Below are positions 1 to 8,866 of a DNA stretch of 37,681 nt, piece after piece; within the stretch, counting starts at the first letter, position 1, and each line of letters begins with the position of its first letter. The stretch spans positions 1-37,681 of the forward strand of contig CABVRV010000030.1 of the NCBI GenBank assembly GCA_902500755.1, in the 5' to 3' direction. The stretch is from an uncultured Nitrospira sp. Lineage in GTDB: Bacteria > Nitrospirota > Nitrospiria > Nitrospirales > Nitrospiraceae. Position numbers and translations under genes: made by a program. A model generated the notes under the pieces. It was not told the DNA's origin. It worked only from the letters and a program-made list of their open reading frames with translations, and made no database searches.

Positions 1-1130
1 AACAGATTGCGCATCTCAACGAAGGCCTGGCCGACCGAGATCGCCTCCGGACTCAAGTGGCAAAACTCGATTCCACGCAAGACCGCGTCCATCAACTGGA
101 GGTTGAGCTCAGCGACCGAGAAGCCGCGCATCGCGGTACGCTCCAGCAGCTGGAACGGGTCCTCGCGGAACGCGACAAGCGGATTGAGAAGCTGATGCCG
201 GTCACCCACGTCCTTCGCGAAAAGGAGTCAGAAATTAAGGAATGGGAGAACAAATTCACTCGCACCGTCCGTGACCATGAGGGTCAGATCACTAAGCTCG
301 AAGGACAATGTGCCGCGCAGGACCAACTCCGCGAACAGCATCGGCTCGCCGAGCAACATGTGCGTGAACGAGATGAACAGATCGCGAGCCTCCAACGCCA
401 GCTGCATGATCTTGAAACTGCGCGTCAACAGTTGACCACGGAAGTACAGCGTATCCCAGAGAAAGATGAGCAGATCAGTCGTCTTCGAAAGCGGCTCCGA
501 GAAATGCAAGCGGAGCTGCGCGCGGAGGCCACTTCCTCAGCTAAAGGATCGACCATTGCCACGGCGAATCCCATCGCCAAAGCTGTTTCCGGTGCGCACC
601 CAGCTCCTAATACCAAAGCCGTGCAACCAACCGTCGGGCCGCGTCAAGGCCGCCAGAATGGAACAGAGCAACATCCCCAGGTCGACCAGGCCAAGTCCAG
701 TGTGGCTCCCAGCACTAAAGCGGAGACTATTACCAAAACCGGTTCCAGCGTAAAAGCATTCTCCGGTCGCAAGGCAGTACCTAACCCCAAATCCGCTTCG
801 AAAAGCCACGTAACTCCAACAGCCGGCGCACCGCGTCAGGGTCGCCAGAATGGAGCACAACACAATTCCCATATCGCCCAACCTAAATCAGGGAATGGCA
901 AGGATGTTCAGAAGGATGATCTCCAAAAGATCAATGGGATCGGGCGTGTTTTTGCACAGACCCTTAATAAGCTGGGCACTTACACATTTATCCAAATCGC
1001 TCGTTGGAAACCGGAAGACATCGAGAAGATCTCGAAGAGGCTCGAGACCGATCCAGAACGTATTAAACGGGAACATTGGATCGCGGATGCCAAGAAACAA
1101 CACTACAAAAAATACGGGGAACGGCTGTAA
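1..1130 (+). CDS. Coiled-coil protein with C-terminal helix-hairpin-helix domain (5' end outside window)
   Basis: The reading frame is open from base 3 with no upstream stop, so the start lies left of the window; the GTG at 57 is probably internal. The first ~140 visible residues are rich in E, R, Q, K and L with heptad-like spacing, suggesting a long coiled coil. A low-complexity linker follows, rich in A, T, S, P and K, containing two copies of a PRQGRQNG segment. The last ~70 residues (from DDLQKINGIG) resemble the helix-hairpin-helix module often described as 'flap endonuclease-like': GIG hairpin, then a W-x-x-E-D-I-E-K-I segment and an ERIKREHWI helix. Such modules bind DNA or protein in other families; the role here is unknown. 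dnaE follows 117 bp downstream on the same strand. Confidence 0.8.
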   Translation, partial: QIAHLNEGLADRDRLRTQVAKLDSTQDRVHQLEVELSDREAAHRGTLQQLERVLAERDKRIEKLMPVTHVLREKESEIKEWENKFTRTVRDHEGQITKLEGQCAAQDQLREQHRLAEQHVRERDEQIASLQRQLHDLETARQQLTTEVQRIPEKDEQISRLRKRLREMQAELRAEATSSAKGSTIATANPIAKAVSGAHPAPNTKAVQPTVGPRQGRQNGTEQHPQVDQAKSSVAPSTKAETITKTGSSVKAFSGRKAVPNPKSASKSHVTPTAGAPRQGRQNGAQHNSHIAQPKSGNGKDVQKDDLQKINGIGRVFAQTLNKLGTYTFIQIARWKPEDIEKISKRLETDPERIKREHWIADAKKQHYKKYGERL

Positions 1131-1247
1131 GCCATTTCATGCAAGACAGTTTCTTAACGGCGGCTCTATTCGGTGGTTCCCTTGCCTGGCCCGCCGTTGA
1201 CTCCTTCTGATTCCCTGACTACAATCCCGCAACGAGGTGTACCTTCC

Positions 1248-4200
1248 GTGGCATCCTCTTTTGTTCATCTTCATCTCCACACCCAGTTCAGTCTTCTCGA
1301 CGGCGCAAATCAGATCGAGCCGTTAGTCCGCCAGATCAAGTCCTTTAACCAGGCCGCCGTGGCCATGACGGACCATGGCAACATGTTCGGCGCGGTTGAG
1401 TTTTACCGCAAAGCGATGGACGTGGGAATCAAGCCGATCATCGGGTGCGAAGCCTACATGGCCCTCGAAAGTCGACATGCCAAGAAAGATAGCGGGCTCG
1501 CGCATAACGATTACTACCATCTGATTTTACTCGCAAGAAATCTCACCGGTTATCAAAATCTCATTAAACTGGTCAGTAAAGGATATCTTGAAGGATTCTA
1601 TTATAAGCCTCGAATTGATAAAGAACTCTTAAGGCTTCATCACGATGGGATCATTGCATTGTCCGGTTGCTTAAGCGGTGAAATCCCTTATCTCATCGGC
1701 CAGAAAGACATGGATGGTGCCATGGCGGTGGCCGGCGAATTCCAGGAGATCTTCGGGAAGGATCATTTCTATCTTGAGGTTCAGGCCAACGGACTCGATC
1801 ATCAGCGCGTGGCGAACGCCGGGCTCATGGACATCCACAAGAAGCTAGGGATTCCGCTGGCAGGCACCAACGATTGCCACTACCTAAAAAAAGATGACGC
1901 GCGTCCGCATGAGTTGATGCTGTGTTTGCAAACCGGAAAGACCCTGAGTGATCCCAATCGGATGAAGTTCGACACAGATCAGCTGTATGTCAAATCTACA
2001 GAAGAAATCGCCCCGGCGTTTGCAGAGTTTCCCGATGCCGTACTGAACACCTGCCGCATTGCCGATCATTGCGACCTCAATCTCCCACTGAACCAGACGC
2101 ATCTTCCACAATACCGAGTTCCTGAAGGATTTAAAGACCGCGAATCCTATCTTGAGCATCTCGCCGTCGCTGGTCTTAAGGAGCGCTTGAAAGAACGCCC
2201 AAGCCGAGTCGCTTCGGCTGTTTACGAGCTGCGACTGAGGGAAGAGCTCATGGTGATTTGTTCGATGGGGTTCGCCGGATACTTCCTCATCGTATGGGAC
2301 ATTATCCGTTTCGCGCGATCCCAATCGATCCCAGTGGGACCAGGGCGTGGATCAGCTGCCGGGAGTCTTGTCGCATATGCTCTTAGAATTACAGACCTTG
2401 ATCCATTGGTGTACACCCTCTTATTCGAGCGATTCTTGAATCCTGAGCGCGTCTCTTTGCCGGATATCGATATGGATTTCTGCATGGATCGTCGTGGTGA
2501 AGTCATCAACTATGTCGTGGACAAGTACGGCACCGACCACGTGGCCCAGATCATTACCTTCGGAACTCTCGGTGCGAAAGCAGCTATCCGTGATGTGGGT
2601 CGCGTGCTGGAATTGTCGTACGCCGATGCGGACAAGGTCGCAAAGCTTGTTCCCAATCAACTGAACATCACATTGCAGCAGGCACTGGAAACAGAGCCCC
2701 GCTTGCGTGAGTTGGTGGAAGCCGATCCCAAGATCAAAGAACTCATGGCGAACGCGCAATCGCTTGAAGGCTTGGCCCGCCATGCCTCCACCCATGCTGC
2801 CGGCGTCGTGATTTCCGAAGGACCACTCACCGACCATGTCCCGCTCTACAAAGGTGCTAACGACGAAATCGTGACCCAGTATTCGATGGGCGACGTCGAG
2901 AAAATCGGCTTGGTAAAATTTGATTTCCTGGGCCTCAAAACCCTGACGATGATTCGGCGCGCTGAAACCCTGATCAATGAGACGCATCCCGCGGCGCCGC
3001 CGCTCGTGATCGATCACGTTCCCTTCGATGACCCAGCCACCTTCGCACTGCTGAGCTCAGGAAAAACGACCGGACTGTTTCAGCTGGAAAGTTCGGGTAT
3101 GCGAGATCTGCTCACGGGACTGAAACCGGATCGGTTCGAAGACATCATTGCCATCATCGCGCTCTATCGACCAGGGCCGATGGATCTGATTCCTGATTTC
3201 ATCAAACGCAAACAGGGCAAAGTGCCGATCACGTATGAGGCTCCAGAATTGGAACCGATCCTTCAAGACACGTATGGCGTGATTGTCTATCAAGAACAAG
3301 TGATGGCGATTGCCAATAAAGTCGCTGGCTTCTCGCTGGGACAAGCCGACATTCTCCGACGCGCGATGGGGAAAAAGAAGCCAGAGGAGATGGAAAAACT
3401 GCGCGTGAAGTTTCTCGAAGGGGCGACGCAAAAGAACATTCCCGAGAAGAAAGCCGAGAAGCTCTACGAGTTGATCCAGAAGTTCGCCGGATACGGCTTC
3501 AATAAATCGCACGCCGCTGCCTATGCGGTGGTCTGTTACCAGACAGCATACCTCAAGGCACACTACCCGACAGAATTCATGGCGGCGCTCATGACCACCG
3601 ATATGGGCAATCAGGATAAACTGGTCGGCTATTTCACCGAGTGTCGGGATCTGGGAATCAAAGTTCTAGGACCGGACGTGAATGCCAGCCGAAAGCAGTT
3701 CGCTGTGGACGACGGGGCCATTCGGTTCGGTTTGGCGGCCATCAAGAATGTCGGTGAAGGGGCCGTCGAATCGGTCCTGGAAGTGCGATCTCAGACCGGC
3801 CCCTTCGCATCGTTCTTTGATTTTTGTCGGCGGGTCGACTTGCATAAAGTCAATAAGCGGATGTTGGAAGGATTGATCAAGGCCGGCGCCTTCGATGCGA
3901 CCGGCGCCAAGCGCTCGCAACTCATGGCCGTGCTCGATCAAGCCGTCGAGGAAGGTGCCGCTTCACAGCGAGAACGCGATCTCGGACAAATCAGTATCTT
4001 TGGCGAGGATCTCAATGGGCACAGCGACTCGATGCCCCTACCCATACCTGCGTTACCTGCAGTAGCTGAATGGGATCAAGCCCAACGACTCAAGTACGAA
4101 CGTGAATTGACTGGGTTTTATATCTCCGCCCATCCTCTTACGCGCTATGAAGCAACACTCGGCGCCTTATCCACCACATCCACGATCGGCCTGAAGGATT

Positions 4201-4712
4201 GCGCCGACGGTGGTGAAGTGAAACTCTGCGGCATCATTGCTGCCGTCAAATCGATGCTCACCAAGAAGGGCGATCGTATGGCCTACCTGACGGTGGAAGA
4301 CTTGCAAGGCACCGCTGAAGTAATCGTCTTCCCCGATCTATTCAAAACAGCCGGAGACTTGATCGCGCCGGAACGGCTTGTCAGAATCACGGGCACAATC
4401 GATCGCGGCGATAAAGGCATAAAAATCCGCGGCAGTAAGATTGAACCGTTAGCCGAGGTCCAAGCGCAGTCCATCAAACGTATTCGTATCCGCCTCACAG
4501 ATCGTCCTGAAGTGAGTGAACAACTGCCTCGTTTGCTTGATGTGCTCCGGCGGCATCCCGGCGGCACAACGATTTCCATGTCGTTTCGAACCGAGGGTCC
4601 CTTAGAAGCGGAGACAGCTCCGCTCCCGAATCTCACAGTCTGTCCAAGCGACCACTTTATTTCGGATGTTGAAGAAGTGCTAGGCAAAGGGGCCCTTTCT
4701 TTGCTATCTTAG
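1248..4712 (+). CDS. dnaE: DNA polymerase III alpha subunit
   Basis: Catalytic subunit of the replicative polymerase, 1154 aa, close to the ~1160 aa of E. coli DnaE. I chose GTG 1248 because GAGGTG lies at 1234-1239 and the protein then starts VASSFVHLHLHT, as family members do; an in-frame GTG at 1173 would add 25 unrelated residues. The N-terminal PHP domain keeps all nine metal ligands known from M. tuberculosis DnaE1: H9, H11, D18, H43, E68, H91, C141, D209 and H211. The palm shows GPGRGSAAGS and the acidic cluster PDIDMDF at 405-411. The tandem HhH and OB-fold regions are present (VKLCGIIAAVKSMLTKKGDR in the OB fold). accA lies 72 bp downstream on the same strand. Confidence 0.98.
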   Translation: MASSFVHLHLHTQFSLLDGANQIEPLVRQIKSFNQAAVAMTDHGNMFGAVEFYRKAMDVGIKPIIGCEAYMALESRHAKKDSGLAHNDYYHLILLARNLTGYQNLIKLVSKGYLEGFYYKPRIDKELLRLHHDGIIALSGCLSGEIPYLIGQKDMDGAMAVAGEFQEIFGKDHFYLEVQANGLDHQRVANAGLMDIHKKLGIPLAGTNDCHYLKKDDARPHELMLCLQTGKTLSDPNRMKFDTDQLYVKSTEEIAPAFAEFPDAVLNTCRIADHCDLNLPLNQTHLPQYRVPEGFKDRESYLEHLAVAGLKERLKERPSRVASAVYELRLREELMVICSMGFAGYFLIVWDIIRFARSQSIPVGPGRGSAAGSLVAYALRITDLDPLVYTLLFERFLNPERVSLPDIDMDFCMDRRGEVINYVVDKYGTDHVAQIITFGTLGAKAAIRDVGRVLELSYADADKVAKLVPNQLNITLQQALETEPRLRELVEADPKIKELMANAQSLEGLARHASTHAAGVVISEGPLTDHVPLYKGANDEIVTQYSMGDVEKIGLVKFDFLGLKTLTMIRRAETLINETHPAAPPLVIDHVPFDDPATFALLSSGKTTGLFQLESSGMRDLLTGLKPDRFEDIIAIIALYRPGPMDLIPDFIKRKQGKVPITYEAPELEPILQDTYGVIVYQEQVMAIANKVAGFSLGQADILRRAMGKKKPEEMEKLRVKFLEGATQKNIPEKKAEKLYELIQKFAGYGFNKSHAAAYAVVCYQTAYLKAHYPTEFMAALMTTDMGNQDKLVGYFTECRDLGIKVLGPDVNASRKQFAVDDGAIRFGLAAIKNVGEGAVESVLEVRSQTGPFASFFDFCRRVDLHKVNKRMLEGLIKAGAFDATGAKRSQLMAVLDQAVEEGAASQRERDLGQISIFGEDLNGHSDSMPLPIPALPAVAEWDQAQRLKYERELTGFYISAHPLTRYEATLGALSTTSTIGLKDCADGGEVKLCGIIAAVKSMLTKKGDRMAYLTVEDLQGTAEVIVFPDLFKTAGDLIAPERLVRITGTIDRGDKGIKIRGSKIEPLAEVQAQSIKRIRIRLTDRPEVSEQLPRLLDVLRRHPGGTTISMSFRTEGPLEAETAPLPNLTVCPSDHFISDVEEVLGKGALSLLS

Positions 4713-4784
4713 GCGGTGCGCTCAGGGAGATCTATATGTCTCAGAGCTCTCTCGTGTGTTATTGAATAGGATGGCTGAACCTTT

Positions 4785-5750
4785 ATGCGAGATTACCTCG
4801 AGTTTGAGAAACCGATCCGAGAGATCGAAGAGAAGATTGAGAAACTCTCCGCCGCAGCTTCCAGCGGTAAGGCGTCATCCCAGAACGACATTCGGAAGCT
4901 TCGTGCAAAGCTTGCCCAGGTCGAACACGATCTTTATAAGAATCTGACTCCCTGGCAGCGAACTCAGCTGGCCCGGCACCCTCAACGTCCAAGTACCTTA
5001 GATTATATCGGCGAGCTGACTCGAGACTTCCTTGAGTTCCATGGAGACCGTGTGTTTGGCGACGATCGGGCTATCGTGGGAGGGTTTGCTCGATTTAACG
5101 ACCGTCCCATCATGATTATCGGTCATCAGAAAGGCAAGACGCTTAAGGAGCGCATGCAGCGAAACTTCGGCATGCCCAATCCTGAGGGATATCGGAAAGC
5201 GCTCCGCCTCATGAAACTGGCGGAAAAGTTCAACCGGCCGATTATGACGTTTATTGATACGCCAGGAGCCTATCCCGGTATCGGAGCCGAGGAACGTGGA
5301 CAAGCTGAAGCCATCGCGCACAATTTATTCGTCATGTCTCGGTTGACGGTTCCTATTCTTTCCGTGGTCATCGGTGAAGGAGGAAGCGGAGGCGCTCTGG
5401 CCCTGGGCGTGGCTGATCGCATCCTGATGTTGGAACATTCGGTCTATTCGGTCATTTCACCCGAAGGATGTGCCGCAATTCTCTGGGATAATCCTGAGAA
5501 GATTCCCGATGCCGCTTCCTCGCTGAAGATGACCGCGGACGATCTGGCTGAACTGGGTGTGATCGACCAGATTGTTTCCGAACCACTGGGCGGCGCCCAT
5601 CGTGAACCGAGAGCCGTGTACGATCAAGTCGGCAAGGCTCTGACCAACCAGCTGTTTGAGCTGCTCGATGTCCACCAGGCTGGACAACTCATCATGCAGC
5701 GAGATCAGAAATACCGCAAAATAGGGGCCGTGACGGGCCATCTTTCTTGA
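4785..5750 (+). CDS. accA: Acetyl-CoA carboxylase carboxyltransferase subunit alpha
   Basis: With AccD it forms the carboxyltransferase that moves CO2 from carboxybiotin to acetyl-CoA, the first step of fatty-acid synthesis, in the cytoplasm. The protein is 321 aa (E. coli 319) and complete. Family landmarks are the N-terminal LEFEKPIREIEEKIEKL helix, PQRPSTLDYI, the GDRVFGDDRAIVGGFARF segment, the IGHQKGKT motif, FIDTPGAYPGIGAEERGQ and the GEGGSGGALALG oxyanion-hole loop. It follows dnaE, a common bacterial arrangement. accD is not in the window. Confidence 0.98.
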   Translation: MRDYLEFEKPIREIEEKIEKLSAAASSGKASSQNDIRKLRAKLAQVEHDLYKNLTPWQRTQLARHPQRPSTLDYIGELTRDFLEFHGDRVFGDDRAIVGGFARFNDRPIMIIGHQKGKTLKERMQRNFGMPNPEGYRKALRLMKLAEKFNRPIMTFIDTPGAYPGIGAEERGQAEAIAHNLFVMSRLTVPILSVVIGEGGSGGALALGVADRILMLEHSVYSVISPEGCAAILWDNPEKIPDAASSLKMTADDLAELGVIDQIVSEPLGGAHREPRAVYDQVGKALTNQLFELLDVHQAGQLIMQRDQKYRKIGAVTGHLS

Positions 5751-5773
5751 TCACGGTTGATCTTCTTCTCCAC

Positions 5774-6367
5774 CTATACCTTTCGTATCTGAAGAAGTCC
5801 CGTCTCGGTAAATCGTCGTTCGATCACAGCGAGAATGCGTTCGGCTAATGCCGGACGAAATGGATCGAATACCGATGCCGCCAAATATCGATTGACGGTT
5901 GTCGGTAATTTTCGCAACCACGCGACAGCCGATTGCCTTGCCTGTTCGGCCAGACCACTACAGAGGATTCGTCGAATCTCACGCTCGAAAAACGCGACAT
6001 GCACCACCTCATCTTCAAGAATCGAGGCGAGATCAGGCCTGAGCCTCAGGAGTAATCCGGCGAATTCCAACCCCAGAGACTCATAGCCGTAGATCTGAAC
6101 GGCTAGGACCGGCCATTGTCGTGGAACGGATGGGAGGCGTTCGCGTTCACGAGGTTGACGACCGATTATCGCTTCAAACTGCGCCAGGTGTTGCTGCTCA
6201 TCTTCCTCATGTTTTCGAAGAAAAGCATACACGTTCGGAGGAACATCCTGTTGTTGCGCTGACCGCACTGTCCAGAGCGCCATCGCTTCGGCTTTGAGAA
6301 ACCGCTCCAATAAGGCAGGTTCGCACTCGGGTGGGAGCCAAATGGACGTAGTCTCCTGAATCGACAT
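5774..6367 (-). CDS. Ferritin-like di-iron domain protein
   Basis: The protein is 197 aa from the ATG at 6367. An upstream in-frame ATG at 6451 would add 28 residues; neither has a convincing ribosome-binding site, so the start is uncertain. Two E-E/D-x-x-H motifs of a ferritin-like four-helix bundle are visible: HEEDEQQHLAQFE after an earlier helix containing EAMALW, and ILEDEVVHVAFFE after YESLGLEF. This gives the usual set of carboxylate and histidine ligands for two iron atoms. I cannot tell whether it stores iron or is an oxidase or hydroxylase. It converges on accA with a 23-bp gap and is divergent from the coiled-coil gene at 6568. Confidence 0.75.
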   Translation of the reverse strand: MSIQETTSIWLPPECEPALLERFLKAEAMALWTVRSAQQQDVPPNVYAFLRKHEEDEQQHLAQFEAIIGRQPRERERLPSVPRQWPVLAVQIYGYESLGLEFAGLLLRLRPDLASILEDEVVHVAFFEREIRRILCSGLAEQARQSAVAWLRKLPTTVNRYLAASVFDPFRPALAERILAVIERRFTETGLLQIRKV

Positions 6368-6567
6368 GATGGTCGCATCGTACGCAAACTGCTCGGAGTT
6401 GTCCAAACTTCCGTCGCGGAGGGTTGACTGACACCTCGGATCTGTGTACATCCTAGATCTATTCGGAGAATTGGTGGTTTGTAAAAGGCGACGCGTGGCA
6501 GCTCACTGGACCGACTGTCAGCCAGAACGCACGGATGACAGCTCGGTGAATGCATGAGGCTCTACCC

Positions 6568-7287
6568 ATGACTAACCCCTCCATAGCTGTGTCACCGGTT
6601 GTCCAACGGGTCGTTCTGTGTCTGCTCGCAGCCGCTCTACTCACAGACATAGGCTGTGTCAGTCGGCGCGCCTATGAGCAGATTAAAGCGGAGACGATCG
6701 AACATACCCAAGCCTTAGAGGCAGCCCGAGAGGACATCAAGGAGTTAGATCAACAAATAGCGGGGTTGCAGGCCGCCAACCGGCATGAGGATGCCATCGC
6801 CGGTGAGCTTCGTGCAACCATTCAACGCGAAGAAGCACAGCTGCCGATCATGCGTCAGCAAGCGGAGGAACGGCTCTCGTCTCTGAAGACCCAGGTGGCT
6901 AATCTGCTGAACCAGAGTTGGCACCTGGCTCGTAAGATCGCGGATATTCGAGACGAGAGTGCTTCGTTGCAAGCCATGGCCAGCCGATACAAACAAGAGA
7001 TGGAGGAAGCTCACGCGTCGCTGCGGCGAGTTGCCTCTCACTCGACCAAGCCATCCGTCACACAAACGACGCCGGCAGAAGAACCTTCCATCCCGGCACT
7101 ACCGCCCATTGAGGATATGGCGCCACCGCAGGTCGCACAAGCCGTTTCCCCAGCTCCCCATCTTGCGCCGGTTGCGCCGTCTGCTTCTTCGTCCCCTGTG
7201 AACGTGGAACCATCTACGACCAACGACTCCTGGATTGGCATGATTACCAGCTGGCTCCTCGCGCTTTGGAATTGGCTCATCAGTTAG
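6568..7287 (+). CDS. Envelope coiled-coil protein with hydrophobic C-terminal tail, function unknown
   Basis: The ATG at 6568 is preceded by TGAGG at a good distance; an in-frame ATG at 6550 is less well placed. The 239-aa product has a hydrophobic segment near residues 12-26 followed by TDIGCVSRR, resembling a lipoprotein signal, but D at -3 from the Cys is atypical for a lipobox. Residues ~30-150 are charged, alanine- and glutamine-rich and predicted coiled coil. A P/A/S-rich stretch follows, and the end (WIGMITSWLLALWNWLIS) is very hydrophobic with four tryptophans, possibly a second membrane contact. I recognise no family. It is convergent with the flavoprotein gene. Confidence 0.7.
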   Translation: MTNPSIAVSPVVQRVVLCLLAAALLTDIGCVSRRAYEQIKAETIEHTQALEAAREDIKELDQQIAGLQAANRHEDAIAGELRATIQREEAQLPIMRQQAEERLSSLKTQVANLLNQSWHLARKIADIRDESASLQAMASRYKQEMEEAHASLRRVASHSTKPSVTQTTPAEEPSIPALPPIEDMAPPQVAQAVSPAPHLAPVAPSASSSPVNVEPSTTNDSWIGMITSWLLALWNWLIS

Positions 7288-7333
7288 CTCGAACGGCTCG
7301 TGCGTTTTTCGAACAAACACGCTCTCTTTGATC

Positions 7334-8566
7334 CTAGGGCAATACCTGTGTTTTTCCCCACTCAGCCGCTGCAGCTCCGGCAAGACGTCCGGTTGCCAAG
7401 CAGCCCGTGAGGAGATACCCACCGGTCGGCGCCTCCCAATCCAGCATCTCTCCCGCGCAAAATACTCCTGGAAGGGAACGCAGCATCAATCTTGTGTCCA
7501 GCGCCTTGAAAGAGACGCCACCGGCCGTGCTGATGGCTTCTTCGAGCGGACGAGGACTCACGAGAATTACCGGAAGAGATTTGAGTGCTGTCGCCAAGCG
7601 AGCAGGATCCGTGAAGAGTTCTTTGGGCACCGCTTCGTGTAGGAGACCTGCTTTCACTCCCTCGATCCCGGCGCACCGTTTGAGATGCGTGGCAACCGTC
7701 CGCTTGCTGCGTGGTCTCGAAAGATCTTGTGTGAGTTGCTTCAGTGGTCGAGCCGGAACGAGATCTAACCACAACGTGGCCATTCCCTCCGCTGCAATCA
7801 CATCACGTGCGGCGGCTGAGACCATATATATGACGCCTCCCTCTACTCCGTTCGCCGTAATCACGAACTCGCCCGTCCGACGAATCGCCGTACTGTCGAC
7901 GGCTTTCACCGTGACTTGAACCGTTTTGACTGGATATCCGGCGAACTTCATTCGAAAGTGCTTACTCCACTGTACGTCAAATCCACAATTGGCTGGCTTC
8001 AGCGGAGCAATCGGTACCTTTCGCTCGGCCAGAATCTGAATCCACGTCGCATCGGAGCCGAGATGTGGCCAGCTCCCTCCGCCCAGCGCCAACACGACCG
8101 CATCGGCCTGAGCGCTCTGCGGTCCTTGCGGACTGAGAAAGAGAGGATTTCCTTCTTGATCCCAGCCGCACCATCGATGTCTCACATGGAATTGTACCCC
8201 GGCCTTTCGCAACCGAGACAACCAGGCACGCAAGAGCGGCGCAGCCTTGAGATCAGAAGGAAAGACTCGTCCGGAACTGCCGACAAACGTCTCAATGTGT
8301 AGGCTGCGAGCCCACGTCCGTATAGCCTCAGGAGGAAACGATCGAATCGCAAATTCGATTTCAGGGCGTCGAGTGCCATAGCGTGAGAGAAACTGCTCAA
8401 TCGGCTCCGAATGGGTCAGATTCAAGCCGCCTTTCCCCGCTAGAAGAAACTTTCTTCCGATCGAGGGCATGGCGTCATAGAGCTTGACTTCCGCGCCTCC
8501 TGCAACGGCTGCTTCTGCTGCCATCAGCCCGGCAGGTCCACCACCGACAATCGCTACCACTATCAT
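7334..8566 (-). CDS. FAD-dependent oxidoreductase of the HI0933/PP_4765-like flavoprotein family
   Basis: The 410-aa protein starts at an ATG with AGGA at a suitable distance (minus strand). The N-terminus VAIVGGGPAGLMAAEAA is a dinucleotide-binding GxGxxG fold, followed by the GRKFLLAGKGGLNLTHSE segment typical of the HI0933/BaiN-like flavoproteins. ALGGGSWPHLGSDATW and, near the end, FCAGEMLDWEAPTGGYLLTG are further family landmarks. The Trp-containing variants point to the PP_4765-like subgroup (TIGR03862 by recollection). The substrate is unknown. The gene stands alone; a 300-bp promoter region separates it from the divergent peroxidase gene. Confidence 0.9.
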   Translation of the reverse strand: MIVVAIVGGGPAGLMAAEAAVAGGAEVKLYDAMPSIGRKFLLAGKGGLNLTHSEPIEQFLSRYGTRRPEIEFAIRSFPPEAIRTWARSLHIETFVGSSGRVFPSDLKAAPLLRAWLSRLRKAGVQFHVRHRWCGWDQEGNPLFLSPQGPQSAQADAVVLALGGGSWPHLGSDATWIQILAERKVPIAPLKPANCGFDVQWSKHFRMKFAGYPVKTVQVTVKAVDSTAIRRTGEFVITANGVEGGVIYMVSAAARDVIAAEGMATLWLDLVPARPLKQLTQDLSRPRSKRTVATHLKRCAGIEGVKAGLLHEAVPKELFTDPARLATALKSLPVILVSPRPLEEAISTAGGVSFKALDTRLMLRSLPGVFCAGEMLDWEAPTGGYLLTGCLATGRLAGAAAAEWGKTQVLP

Positions 8567-8784
8567 CTGCTTCCTAATAGTTCGTTACGATAAATTCCCA
8601 TCTTGCGCACCTGCAAATACTGGAATTTCTATAAACCACAGGCACATGTAGTTTTCAAGAGTATGTAGGTACATCACGCTATTTATACAGTTACTTTCAG
8701 ATATGACACGTCGATACCTTTATATTCCAGGCAGTTTACACACGTCGCACTAGGTCTGTTTCTTGCTGATGGCTCTATAAGAAT

Positions 8785-8796
8785 TGATGGCCATCA
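8785..8796. promoter_or_regulatory. Perfect 12-bp palindrome, candidate operator
   Basis: TGATGGCCATCA is a perfect palindrome 70 bp upstream of the peroxidase start. An extra half-site TGATGGC lies at 8767-8773. It directly precedes a TTGACG hexamer (8800-8805), a position where a regulator could repress or activate. Nothing identifies the regulator. Confidence 0.4.
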
Positions 8797-8799
8797 GTC

Positions 8800-8828
8800 T
8801 TGACGCATTGTTCACATATTTTTATCGG
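8800..8828 (+). promoter_or_regulatory. Weak candidate sigma-70 promoter for the peroxidase gene
   Basis: TTGACG at 8800-8805 matches five of six -35 bases. A poor -10 (TATCGG, 8823-8828) follows at 17 bp. The ribosome-binding site GAGGAG sits just before the ATG at 8867. The weak -10 would suit an activated promoter or another sigma factor. Confidence 0.3.
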
Positions 8829-8866
8829 ACAGTTTCGATCGGTATGGACTAACTTAGAGGAGAATC

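Larger units (their letters stand above)
8567..8866. other. AT-rich intergenic region between two divergent genes
   Basis: No credible ORF is present. The region is clearly more AT-rich than its neighbours and holds the divergent promoters of the flavoprotein and peroxidase genes. The only clear structure is the palindrome at 8785-8796 with a promoter-like TTGACG just after it. Confidence 0.6.

Noticed and set aside
6515-6541. CTGTCA...TGACAG inverted repeat upstream of the coiled-coil envelope gene
   Set aside because: Only six bases per arm with a 15-bp spacer; expected often by chance.
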